This document shows, one piece after another, positions 25,788 through 33,384 of a DNA stretch of 64,000 bases. The position numbers were made by a program, and so were the translations under genes. A model generated the notes under the pieces. The model had not been told where the DNA came from, ran no database searches, and saw only the letters and a program-made list of their open reading frames with translations. Each line of letters opens with the position of its first letter. Positions within the stretch are counted from its first letter, which is position 1. Source of the DNA: Oleispira sp963933055. GTDB taxonomy: Bacteria; Pseudomonadota; Gammaproteobacteria; Pseudomonadales; Oceanobacteraceae. Location: assembly GCA_963933055.1 (NCBI GenBank), contig CAWVSY010000006.1, positions 1 through 64,000 on the forward strand, read 5' to 3'.

Positions 25788-26249
25788 CTAGTTTAAATTC
25801 CGTTTATCTTGCGAGAGCACCATCTTTTGTGCCATTACTTGCACTTGATTATAAGTGGTTTCAAATGTGTCTGTAACAATAAACCCATACTGTTGATATA
25901 ATTTTTTGGCAGGCTGATTTGAACTTGCAATATACAAACATGGGAGGCCACTGATAAGTGATAATAAAAATTCAAATAGCTTTTTACCTACGCCTTTTCC
26001 CCTAAACTGAGGATGAATAAACAAGGCTCGGATTTCGTTACCACAAACAGCGCCATAGCCAAAAATACAAGAATTTTCTTGATACACATAAATATCTGAT
26101 TCCATTAGATTATTTAATCTCACAGCATCATTTTTAAGCGGTAAGAGTGTAAATTTTTTATCTTCAAATTTAAGCTCATCAAGTTTTGAACATTTATAGA
26201 TATCAAAAATTACAGGTAAATCATCTGGTCTATACGATCTGATGCTCAT
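25788..26249 (-). CDS. GNAT-family N-acetyltransferase
   Basis: A 153-residue GNAT protein. Motif A (I-H-P-Q-F-R-G-K-G-V-G-K-K-L-F) binds acetyl-CoA, and motif B (A-K-K-L-Y-Q-Q-Y-G-F) completes the fold. The start at 26249 gives the usual M-S-I-R-S-Y-R-P-D-D-L N-terminus of stand-alone GNATs. The substrate cannot be read from sequence. It is the first gene of the GNAT / YgjV / DUF3465 run and diverges from tetR across 254 bp. Confidence 0.88.
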   Translation of the reverse strand: MSIRSYRPDDLPVIFDIYKCSKLDELKFEDKKFTLLPLKNDAVRLNNLMESDIYVYQENSCIFGYGAVCGNEIRALFIHPQFRGKGVGKKLFEFLLSLISGLPCLYIASSNQPAKKLYQQYGFIVTDTFETTYNQVQVMAQKMVLSQDKRNLN

Positions 26250-26449
26250 TCTATGTTATCCAATGCTAACAATAATCGCAGACTTTTTGATCATTGTTGC
26301 GCCCTAATACGAATAGGCTCGTTATGTCAGAGTTAGTCTTGATATTACACTGATTTTGCACGACTTCTATTCATCTTCCCAATGTAAATACGACGATTTA
26401 ACTTCTCTCTGTACAAATCGACACAATTCCTATAATTTTGCACTTGACT

Positions 26450-26473
26450 AGCCTACCTACCAGTAGGTAGGCT
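26450..26473. promoter_or_regulatory. Palindromic operator upstream of tetR
   Basis: Perfect 11-bp arms (26450-26460 with 26463-26473) around a 2-bp spacer, built on CCTACCTAC / GTAGGTAGG, lie 31 bp upstream of the tetR start. A -35-like TTGACT at 26444-26449 abuts it, so a bound TetR dimer would block the promoter. Length and symmetry fit TetR-family operators. It probably controls both tetR and the flavin oxidoreductase. Confidence 0.78.
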
Positions 26474-26503
26474 GACAGCCATTACATAATTTCAAACACG
26501 CTT

Positions 26504-27121
26504 ATGAACACTAAAACGAAAGTAGAAACACAAACCGAACCCTTAAGCACTCGTGAACAGATTATCGAATTTTCTGCCGATATGCTGCGGGCGAATGGTT
26601 TTGAAGGCTTTAGTTATCTGGATATTTCTCGTCACCTAGGAATTACCAAAGCCAGTGTTCATCATCATTTTCCTAAAAAAGTAGATTTAGGATTAGCGCT
26701 TTGCGATTGGACCCAGGATTGGCTTGAGCAAGGTTTATCGCATTTTGATGCTAGGTCTACCTCTAGTTGGAATAAGTTAGAACGTTACGTTCGTGCTGCA
26801 ATGAAACATAGTTTGAATGAACAAAAACTTTGCCCTATCAGCGCTTTTTATAGTGATTTAAATAAGCTACCAGAGCCTATTAAAGAGCGCTTAAAAGCTT
26901 TAGATGATTATGAACTTGATTGGGCAACGGGGGTGATAGAGGAAGGCATCAGCAATAATGAATTTCCTCAACATCCTGATGCTCGTGCGATTGCGAGCTT
27001 ATTTATTTTCAGTTGTAAGGGTGCTTTGTATTATGCGCGTTTACACGGAAAAGATTTATTTCACCAAACAATGAAGCAGCTTGAACTGCTTATAAAGTCA
27101 CAACATTGTCTACAACCATAA
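26504..27121 (+). CDS. TetR-family transcriptional repressor
   Basis: A 205-residue regulator with an N-terminal helix-turn-helix (about 20-62: T-R-E-Q-I-I-E-F ... L-D-I-S-R-H-L-G-I-T-K-A-S-V-H-H-H-F-P-K-K). The rest is a helical ligand domain. Two cysteines (67 and 110) are present, the second in a K-L-C-P-I-S segment. NemR, the E. coli TetR regulator of an Old Yellow Enzyme, senses electrophiles through a reactive Cys, so Cys110 is a candidate sensor; this is inference. The oxidoreductase follows after 24 bp, and a strong palindrome precedes the gene. Confidence 0.92.
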   Translation: MNTKTKVETQTEPLSTREQIIEFSADMLRANGFEGFSYLDISRHLGITKASVHHHFPKKVDLGLALCDWTQDWLEQGLSHFDARSTSSWNKLERYVRAAMKHSLNEQKLCPISAFYSDLNKLPEPIKERLKALDDYELDWATGVIEEGISNNEFPQHPDARAIASLFIFSCKGALYYARLHGKDLFHQTMKQLELLIKSQHCLQP

Positions 27122-27145
27122 ACTCTGAAAAAGAATAGGAAAACT

Positions 27146-28279
27146 ATGAGCAATTCTTTATCTCCATTATTTCAACCTATTAATTTAGGTCCATTGTCTT
27201 TGCGTAACCGTATTGTTATGGCGCCGATGACGCGTACTTTTTCACCAGGCGGCATTCCAAATGATTTAGTCGTAGCCTATTACGCACGTCGTGCTGAAAA
27301 CGAAGTGGGTTTAATTATTACCGAAGGTACAACGGTTGGCCATAAAGCGGCTAATGGTTATCCACGCGTTCCTGCTATTCACGGTGAAGCGGCATTGGCT
27401 GGCTGGAAAAAAGTCGTTGATGCTGTGCATGCTAAGGGCGGTAAAATTGCTCCTCAGCTATGGCATGTGGGCGCTGTTCGTAAAGAAGGTGTTGAGCCTG
27501 ATCCCTCCGTTCCTGGTCATAGCCCTTCTGGTTTATTTATGGCGGGCAAGCCAAACGGTATTGCGATGAGCCAGCAAGATATTGATGATGTTGTTGAAGC
27601 GTTTGCACAAGCAGCCGCTGATGCAAAAGAAGTAGGTTTTGACGCTGTTGAAGTTCATGGTGCTCATGGCTATTTGATTGATCAATTTTTCTGGAAAGGC
27701 ACCAATGTTCGTGACGATAGCTACGGTGGTGATTTGGTTGCACGTACTAAGTTTGCAGTTGAAATCGTTCGTGCTATTCGCGCTCGTGTAGGTGAAGATT
27801 TCCCGATTATCTTCCGTTTTTCTCAATGGAAACAGCAGAATTACGATGCTCGTTTGGTAGAAACACCTGAAGAATTGAAAGCTTTCTTAACACCATTAGT
27901 CGATGCTGGCGTTGATATTTTCCACTGCAGTACTCGCCGCTATTGGGAAAAAGAATTTGAAAATTCGCCAACGGATGCTGATTTAAATTTAGCAGGTTGG
28001 ACGAAGAAGTTAACAGGTAAGCCGGTCATTACTGTTGGTAGTGTTGGTTTGAATACTAGCTTTGTCGGTGCTGAGCACGGTATGGAAATGTCTGCTCAAG
28101 CAGGAATTGAAGCCAGTTCAATAACTCAGCTTGCGGAGCGTGTAGCAAAAGATGAATTTGAATTAGTGGCGGTGGGCCGTGCGTTAATTCAAGATCCTGA
28201 ATGGGTAGTGAAAGTTCGTGAAGATCGCCTTGATGAACTTGAAGACTATTCAAAAGATAGCTTAATGCAGTTGGTTTAA
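27146..28279 (+). CDS. Old Yellow Enzyme family NADH:flavin oxidoreductase
   Basis: A 377-residue FMN enzyme of the OYE/NemA class, which reduces activated C=C bonds or nitro groups of electrophiles. Visible hallmarks are the start L-G-P-L-S-L-R-N-R-I-V-M-A-P-M-T-R with the FMN-contacting Thr, the H-G-A-H-G-Y-L-I-D-Q-F substrate-site His pair, D-D-S-Y-G-G, and the phosphate-binding V-G-R-A-L-I-Q-D-P near the C-terminus. Length fits the family. It is the second gene of the tetR operon, so induction by electrophiles is the likely logic. The natural substrate is unknown. Confidence 0.93.
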   Translation: MSNSLSPLFQPINLGPLSLRNRIVMAPMTRTFSPGGIPNDLVVAYYARRAENEVGLIITEGTTVGHKAANGYPRVPAIHGEAALAGWKKVVDAVHAKGGKIAPQLWHVGAVRKEGVEPDPSVPGHSPSGLFMAGKPNGIAMSQQDIDDVVEAFAQAAADAKEVGFDAVEVHGAHGYLIDQFFWKGTNVRDDSYGGDLVARTKFAVEIVRAIRARVGEDFPIIFRFSQWKQQNYDARLVETPEELKAFLTPLVDAGVDIFHCSTRRYWEKEFENSPTDADLNLAGWTKKLTGKPVITVGSVGLNTSFVGAEHGMEMSAQAGIEASSITQLAERVAKDEFELVAVGRALIQDPEWVVKVREDRLDELEDYSKDSLMQLV

Positions 28280-28284
28280 GTTAT

Positions 28285-28316
28285 AGACAATGCAGCTGCT
28301 TTCAGCTGCATTGTCT
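28285..28316. terminator. Strong hairpin between convergent oxidoreductase and cbiX genes
   Basis: A perfect 14-bp stem (28285-28298 with 28303-28316) and a 4-nt loop start 5 bp after the oxidoreductase stop. The plus strand has a T-rich patch about 10 bases later. It probably ends both convergent transcripts. Confidence 0.65.
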
Positions 28317-28337
28317 AAGTGGCCCTATTTTTACCCC

Positions 28338-29591
28338 TTATTTTTTACACATTGGGGTTCTGTCAGCTTCTGCTTTAATCGCTTTTTCTTCGTCAATCAC
28401 GCTCTGTGGGAATTGACGCATAAAACAACAGCATACATTATCATTAATCATTGTACGCGGCCCATAAGGGTGAGCTATGTGCTTGTACGGCGCATGATGA
28501 TGCCCATGGTCTTGAGCATCATGTGAGTGAGCCTCTGAAGCTTTATCATCATGACTATGCGTATGGCTGTAAGAATGATCATGGCTGTGAGAATGATCAT
28601 GGCTGTGAGAATGATCATGACTGTGATCGTTGCCATGTTCATGTTTATGACCTTCTTCACTTGTTTCATCCGGCTGAAATTCAGCATGATGATGGTGAAC
28701 ATCTACTTCACCCGCGGCTAAGCGACGCTGGAAGTCTTCCATGAGTCCTATTTCATTTTCAGCTTTTGGCTGAGAGATTTCAGCAATACGGGTAATGAAT
28801 GTATTTAATACGTGCGATTGATCGCGTAAATAATCCGCTTTAATAAATTCAACGTCAGGATTCTCTAACGCAACTTTATCGACATAGGCATAAATACGGT
28901 CGATTAAACGGCCACCAAATAAGAAGTAAGGTGCGATTACAATTTTTTTGAACCCCAATTTCAAAGCCATTTCTAAACCACGGCCAACACTTGGATACGT
29001 TACCCCAGAGTAAACCGTTTCTGACCAACCAAAACCTAAGTTTTCACTTAAAATGCGCGTGAGCTTTGCGGCATCGGCATTGGCATCAACCACTGATGTG
29101 CCACGGCCAACAACCACCAGCATCGTATCGTATAAGGTGCCTGCTGCTGGAACACTTGCATGCCCTAAAGATTCAAGTACGCGATGTTGAAATGCGCTAA
29201 TCATTTCATCGTGCAAACCTAGCTCTTTGCCATATTCAATGGTGAGTTCTGGGTAGCTTTCTTTATAGGTTGTTAATACCGAAGGAATATCATTTTTGGC
29301 ATGGGTTGCTGCGAACAACATTCCTGGTACGGCAAAAATATGTTTTATTCCATCTTCGCGCAGGCGATCTAATGCCATGTGAATATTCGGCGATGAATAT
29401 TCTAAAAATCCGTATTCGATTTTTAACGTAGGAAAACGCGCACGCAATCCTTTCGCTAATAAACTGAATTCTTCTTCAGCAATTTTTGCTCGACTACCGT
29501 GGCCGCAAATAATGATGCCACTATTTTCTGGCAATATATTCGGCAGATTATTTACAATTTCATCTAAGCTATTCATTTTCGTATTGGTCAT
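28338..29591 (-). CDS. cbiX: CbiX-type sirohydrochlorin cobaltochelatase with His-rich tail
   Basis: CbiX inserts cobalt into sirohydrochlorin, the committing step of the early-cobalt route to B12. This long-form protein (417 residues) has two chelatase-like domains (about 25-150 and 155-290). The catalytic His31 sits in C-G-H-G-S-R and a second His97 in A-T-H-A-K-N-D. Residues 299-374 are extraordinarily rich in His, with H-S-H-D-H-S units. The C-terminus has three adjacent Cys (387-389) and Cys415. Long CbiX proteins are known for His-rich regions and a redox centre, so cobalt storage or cluster binding is plausible. It is the last gene of the cob run. Confidence 0.88.
   Translation of the reverse strand: MTNTKMNSLDEIVNNLPNILPENSGIIICGHGSRAKIAEEEFSLLAKGLRARFPTLKIEYGFLEYSSPNIHMALDRLREDGIKHIFAVPGMLFAATHAKNDIPSVLTTYKESYPELTIEYGKELGLHDEMISAFQHRVLESLGHASVPAAGTLYDTMLVVVGRGTSVVDANADAAKLTRILSENLGFGWSETVYSGVTYPSVGRGLEMALKLGFKKIVIAPYFLFGGRLIDRIYAYVDKVALENPDVEFIKADYLRDQSHVLNTFITRIAEISQPKAENEIGLMEDFQRRLAAGEVDVHHHHAEFQPDETSEEGHKHEHGNDHSHDHSHSHDHSHSHDHSYSHTHSHDDKASEAHSHDAQDHGHHHAPYKHIAHPYGPRTMINDNVCCCFMRQFPQSVIDEEKAIKAEADRTPMCKK
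28565..28636 (-). repeat. 18-bp tandem repeat inside the cbiX His-rich tail
   Basis: Units at 28565-28582, 28583-28600 and 28601-28618 are nearly identical, and a decayed fourth unit runs to 28636. Each encodes six residues of the H-S-H-D-H-S type. Repeats of three-codon multiples can expand or contract without breaking the frame. Confidence 0.85.
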
Positions 29592-29662
29592 TTTAAAATG
29601 TTTCCTGAATAGGGTTTATATTTTTAATACGGGCTGTAACTATTTATCTGGTTTTATTAATC

Positions 29663-29772
29663 GATTAATGACTGGTATTTATTCCACAAAACGGCGTAAA
29701 TACTTCCCTGTAGCCTTAGGTTCGGCAATCCCTGCCTCTCATATTTGCTACAAAAACACCCAGTAATGAATC
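29663..29772 (+). repeat. 110-bp terminal-inverted-repeat element, copy A
   Basis: It lies in the gap between cobM and cbiX. It has imperfect terminal inverted repeats (left GATTAATGACTGG, right end reading GATTCATTACTGG on the other strand) and a central block ATTTATTCCxCAAAACGGCG continuing into TAAATACTTCCCTGTAGCC. It has the same length as copy B at 31670-31779 but the opposite orientation. The size and terminal repeats suggest a MITE-like or REP-like intergenic element. It has no coding capacity. Confidence 0.8.
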
Positions 29773-29814
29773 TTTTCCATCTAAACTTTAACGATTTAAA
29801 TAGTTACTACAGTT

Positions 29815-30630
29815 TTAATTTTTTAACGTAGGATGTGCCTGAGCATCATCAACACTACGGGGAGTATTGGGTTTTACTTTTGGACGGAAAACATGCGCTT
29901 GTTTTTCATCGTATAAATACGAATCATCAAAATCACCTTCGCCTAAAACATGGCCCACTAAGATTAGTGAAGTACGGGTGAATTTTTTCTCACGCACTTT
30001 GGCAACGATATCTTTTAACGTGCCAATCACCTTATCTTGGTCTTCCCAAGAGGTGCGGTAGCAAACAGCTACGGGGCAATCTTCGCCATAATGTGGGATA
30101 AGTTCTTCCACAATTTTATGAATACGAGTTACACCTAAATGAATTGCTAATGTCGCACCGGTAGCGGCTAATGCCGGTAAACGTTCACGTTCTGGAAACG
30201 GCGTTTTTCCTTCATAGCGGGTCATGATGATAGTTTGAGAAACACCAGACAGTGTTAGCTCTTTACCCAACCAAGCAGCGGAAGCAGACGTTGCAGTTAC
30301 ACCTGGAATAATTTCAAAATCAATTCCTAGCTGATTTAAACGACGAATCTGTTCACCAATCGCTCCGTACAATGAAGGATCACCACTGTGCACGCGGGCA
30401 ACATCTTTGCCTTCTTTATGAGCGATTTTCATGTGCTCAATAATTTCATCTAAGTCGATAGAAGCGGTATCAATAATTTGTTCGGCGCTTTCTTCTACGT
30501 CAGCCAATACCGCACGTGGTACTAATGAACCGGCATATAAAATTATTGGGCAGGCATTGATTAAACGCTGCGCCTTAATGGTGATTAATTCTGGGTCGCC
30601 TGGACCGGCACCAATAAAATAAACTGTCAT
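29815..30630 (-). CDS. cobM: (Cobalt-)precorrin-4 C11-methyltransferase
   Basis: An SAM-dependent enzyme (CobM/CbiF) that methylates C11 of the corrin precursor. The 271-residue protein starts with the tetrapyrrole methylase signature V-Y-F-I-G-A-G-P-G-D-P-E-L-I-T. It has H-S-G-D-P-S-L-Y-G-A near residue 80, P-G-V-T-A-T-S-A near 108, and a C-terminal R-T-S-L-I-L-V-G-H. Length is slightly above the usual 250 because of a polar C-terminal tail. It lies between element C upstream and element A downstream, in the same strand order as the rest of the cob genes. Confidence 0.95.
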   Translation of the reverse strand: MTVYFIGAGPGDPELITIKAQRLINACPIILYAGSLVPRAVLADVEESAEQIIDTASIDLDEIIEHMKIAHKEGKDVARVHSGDPSLYGAIGEQIRRLNQLGIDFEIIPGVTATSASAAWLGKELTLSGVSQTIIMTRYEGKTPFPERERLPALAATGATLAIHLGVTRIHKIVEELIPHYGEDCPVAVCYRTSWEDQDKVIGTLKDIVAKVREKKFTRTSLILVGHVLGEGDFDDSYLYDEKQAHVFRPKVKPNTPRSVDDAQAHPTLKN

Positions 30631-30664
30631 GTGATTTTACTCAGTCATCATGAAATAATTAATT

Positions 30665-30773
30665 GACGATAATTTACTTGATGAACTTGGCACGCTGCAA
30701 GTACGTCCTTGTAAGCTCAGTCGATGCAGTCCCTTGCATCGCATGGCCTTTATTCATTCAAGTAAATTTCGTC
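30665..30773. repeat. 109-bp terminal-inverted-repeat element C
   Basis: It fills the gap between cobJ and cobM. The terminal repeats of about 20 bp read GACGA(T)AATTTACTTGATGAA from the left and GACGAAATTTACTTGAATGA from the right on the other strand. An internal 6-bp hairpin GATGCA/TGCATC is present. The sequence differs from elements A and B, although a CGTCCTTGTAAGCTC block faintly echoes their CTTCCCTGTAGCC. It seems to be a second family of small inverted-repeat element. Confidence 0.75.
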
Positions 30774-30830
30774 CTGCTAATCTTTGGTTAATTCAACAAC
30801 AAGTTGCAGAATACCTTCTTTAAATTCTTA

Positions 30831-31607
30831 CTAAAGCTTCTTACTGTAACCGCGCGGGGTATATACCCACTCTTTCTCACCATTTTCTATGTGGCGAGTT
30901 TCACTATTACCAACGCTTACCAGTGTGAACATATCCACATCAGCGGCATCTAGTTTGTCGAGGGTTGTAATGGTAATGCTTTCATCTTCGCGCGTTAGCT
31001 GACGCCCCAATAATACTGGCGTACTCGCTGGACGATATTGCAATAAAATATCGCGGGCGGTATTGATCTGCCAATCACGTTTCTTTGAACGCGGGTTGTA
31101 GAAAGAAACAACGAAGTCACCTTCACCACAACTGTGTAAGCGCTTCTCAATGGTCTGCCAAGGCGTTAACAAGTCTGACAATGATATAGTACAGAAATCA
31201 TGACCTAACATCGCACCAATGCGTGCTGAGCCAGCCTGCATGGCGGAAATACCCGGTACGACTTCAATATCAACATCCAACCATTCTGGATGGTTCTCGT
31301 TACCTTGCAGCTGCATATCCAGCAGTTCAAATACTAATGTTGCCATGGCATAAATGCCGATATCGCCACTAGAGATAAGCGCCGTTGTTTTACCACTGGC
31401 GGCTAAATCTAAGGCTAAACGAGCACGGCCAATTTCTTCGCCTAACGGCAGGTCGTGATGTGTTTTGCCATCACAAACGCTGCCTAGTAAATCTAGGTAC
31501 AAACCATAAGCCACAAGGTCACTGCATTCGCTGATTGCTTTAATAGATCTTGGTGCGATTAAATCGGCATCGCCCGGGCCTGTGCTAATCAAGTACAGCT
31601 TGGTCAT
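30831..31607 (-). CDS. cobJ: (Cobalt-)precorrin-3B C17-methyltransferase
   Basis: CobJ/CbiH methylates C17 and drives ring contraction. The 258-residue protein has the tetrapyrrole methylase start L-Y-L-I-S-T-G-P-G-D-A-D-L-I, the S-S-G-D-I-G-I-Y-A-M block near residue 79 and V-P-G-I-S-A-M-Q near 115. The segment F-Y-N-P-R-S-K-K-R near 168 is characteristic of the CobJ group. There is no fused CbiG or ferredoxin-like domain; cbiG is a separate gene upstream. The gap of 203 bp to cbiG holds element B. Confidence 0.95.
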   Translation of the reverse strand: MTKLYLISTGPGDADLIAPRSIKAISECSDLVAYGLYLDLLGSVCDGKTHHDLPLGEEIGRARLALDLAASGKTTALISSGDIGIYAMATLVFELLDMQLQGNENHPEWLDVDIEVVPGISAMQAGSARIGAMLGHDFCTISLSDLLTPWQTIEKRLHSCGEGDFVVSFYNPRSKKRDWQINTARDILLQYRPASTPVLLGRQLTREDESITITTLDKLDAADVDMFTLVSVGNSETRHIENGEKEWVYTPRGYSKKL

Positions 31608-31669
31608 TTTATTACTTCTAGTTATTAACTTTAAATATTATTAAAACTTATCATTGAACTACATTCCAA

Positions 31670-31779
31670 GATTCATCATTGAGTGCTTATGGAGCAAATA
31701 TCCAAGACGTGGATGTCGAGGCTAAGGCTACAGGGAAGTATTTACGCCGTTTTGCGGAATAAATACTCAGTTATGAATC
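31670..31779 (-). repeat. 110-bp terminal-inverted-repeat element, copy B
   Basis: It lies in the gap between cbiG and cobJ and is the inverted counterpart of copy A. The ends read GATTCATCATTGAGTG on the plus strand and GATTCATAACTGAGTA on the minus strand. A 45-bp block through ACGGCGTAAATACTTCCCTG is nearly identical to copy A when reverse-complemented. The exact match in length (110 bp) supports a defined element rather than chance similarity. Confidence 0.8.
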
Positions 31780-31810
31780 GATTTAGAAGCCAATAATTAT
31801 TCATTTAGAA

Positions 31811-32647
31811 CTAAGTAATACCAGGATACGAGCGCGCAATTGCACACGTGGCCTTGGCATTTTTATGTTTATTTAAAACCAGCTCTGCTTGTTGGCCAGT
31901 TTCTGATTGGGCGCTGTAGAGCGCAGCAGATTCTGCGACACCATAAACCCCAACTGTTTTAAATATATATTCTGAATGTGTACTGAGCTGACTTTCAACC
32001 GTTCTTAAATCATTTTTATTCCAAGTGATAAACGGTTTATTCAGCTGCTTGGCAAGCTCAATCAAATGAGTTTCATCCGCTTTAATATCAATGCTACTGA
32101 TACTGTGTACTTGCTCTATCGTAAGCCCCGCTTGCTCTAGGCATTGGTCTAGCAGCTCAGATAAATACGAAAGTGGGCAATCTCGCTCACACCCCATACC
32201 GATGGTATAAATAGGTTTTAAATACGGGTTAGCGGTGGTCATAACCAACTGCGCGTTAATCAATTCACTAATGTGATTAGCCCAATCATTGGCTCCACCT
32301 TCGTGACCCGACAATAGCGGTATTACAAACTTACCTGCTTCATCGAGTATCAATACTGCAGGATCACTATGCTTATCTTGCAAAACAGAGGCAAGCGTTC
32401 TTACGACGATGCCTGTCGCACAGATAAAAATAAGTCGTTCACCGCGCACAAATGCTTGCTGAACGGTTTCGGCGAACGGCTTAGGCTTATACCAGACATC
32501 CACAAGGGGCTTTTCAGAATTGATATCAACCAATAAATTCTCAAGCACTGAATTTTCAAGCACTAAGCCTTCGGCAATCTGCATCGCTAAACGATGTCCT
32601 GCTTCGGTTAATGCAATAATTCGGATTGGCTGACCTAAGGCATTCAT
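31811..32647 (-). CDS. cbiG: Cobalamin biosynthesis protein CbiG
   Basis: CbiG opens the delta-lactone ring of cobalt-precorrin-5A and removes acetaldehyde, a step specific to the oxygen-independent route. The 278-residue protein has the N-terminal CbiG domain (F-I-C-A-T-G-I-V-V-R near residue 76 and L-L-S-G-H-E-G-G-A-N near 113) and the C-terminal CobE-like domain (G-M-G-C-E-R-D-C near 151; Y-G-V-A-E-S-A-A near 235). Its start shares one base with the cobI stop. It is compact relative to many CbiG proteins but has both domains. Confidence 0.93.
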   Translation of the reverse strand: MNALGQPIRIIALTEAGHRLAMQIAEGLVLENSVLENLLVDINSEKPLVDVWYKPKPFAETVQQAFVRGERLIFICATGIVVRTLASVLQDKHSDPAVLILDEAGKFVIPLLSGHEGGANDWANHISELINAQLVMTTANPYLKPIYTIGMGCERDCPLSYLSELLDQCLEQAGLTIEQVHSISSIDIKADETHLIELAKQLNKPFITWNKNDLRTVESQLSTHSEYIFKTVGVYGVAESAALYSAQSETGQQAELVLNKHKNAKATCAIARSYPGIT

Positions 32648-33384
32648 TATCTTTCGCGCTCTTTTTTAAGCACTACGAATAAAGAAAAATACGGCCCTTT
32701 TTCGTCGCCCTGCTCACCGTATAGCTGACTTACATCATCAATAATAACTTGTTCATCACGGCCAATGTATTCAAGATAGTTAGCTTCATCACTGCGGCCG
32801 GTATCCGCTAATGCGGCCAAAATTTTAGGGCGATAAGGCCCTGCTTTCATAATGACCACACTATCGTATTGCTGTAACGTTTGGCGTATTTTCTCATCAC
32901 TGTGGCGACCATTAATAATCGCTACCGATTCTTTTAGCATCGATAAAGGCCGCTTCAATGCTGAAGAAGCGGCATGCACGGAAGAAATACCCGGTACAAT
33001 GGCACAGCTCATTTCATCTTGCAGTCGATCTAATAAATACGAGAACGAACCAAAAAATAGTGGATCGCCTTCACATAAAAAAACCACCGTCTTTCCTTTA
33101 GAGTCGCCTTCAGAAAAAACGGCCCGAATCTTTTCAGCGGCTAAATCATAAGCGAGGTTCGCTCCGGTGCGATCGTTCTTCATTGGCATCGGTACCGGAA
33201 TTTCTATTTGCCCTGCCTTGCTGCCTGCTAAACTGTGCTGAGCAATATCTCGTGCTTGTGAACGCCCCTTCTCATTGGCAAGATAACTCACCACATCAGC
33301 ATTCTGCATTAAACGATGCGCTTTTAACGTGATTAACTCTGGATCACCTGGCCCAACACCTAAACCAATAAACTGTGCATTCAT
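32647..33384 (-). CDS. cobI: (Cobalt-)precorrin-2 C20-methyltransferase
   Basis: CobI/CbiL adds the C20 methyl group, the first methylation after the factor II branch. The 245-residue protein carries F-I-G-L-G-V-G-P-G-D-P-E-L-I-T at the start, L-C-E-G-D-P-L-F-F-G-S near residue 102 and V-P-G-I-S-S-V-H-A near 129. The start overlaps the end of cobL by 4 bp (ATGA) and the stop overlaps cbiG by 1 bp, so it is translated in a tightly coupled series. Confidence 0.95.
   Translation of the reverse strand: MNAQFIGLGVGPGDPELITLKAHRLMQNADVVSYLANEKGRSQARDIAQHSLAGSKAGQIEIPVPMPMKNDRTGANLAYDLAAEKIRAVFSEGDSKGKTVVFLCEGDPLFFGSFSYLLDRLQDEMSCAIVPGISSVHAASSALKRPLSMLKESVAIINGRHSDEKIRQTLQQYDSVVIMKAGPYRPKILAALADTGRSDEANYLEYIGRDEQVIIDDVSQLYGEQGDEKGPYFSLFVVLKKERER

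Noticed and set aside
28560..28640. CRISPR-like repeat array
   Set aside because: The 18-bp units are contiguous without spacers and lie in frame within cbiX.
28451..28744. His/Asp-rich plus-strand ORF opposite the cbiX tail
   Set aside because: The repeat reads in several frames, so the antisense frame looks orderly by chance; CbiX homology fixes the real strand.
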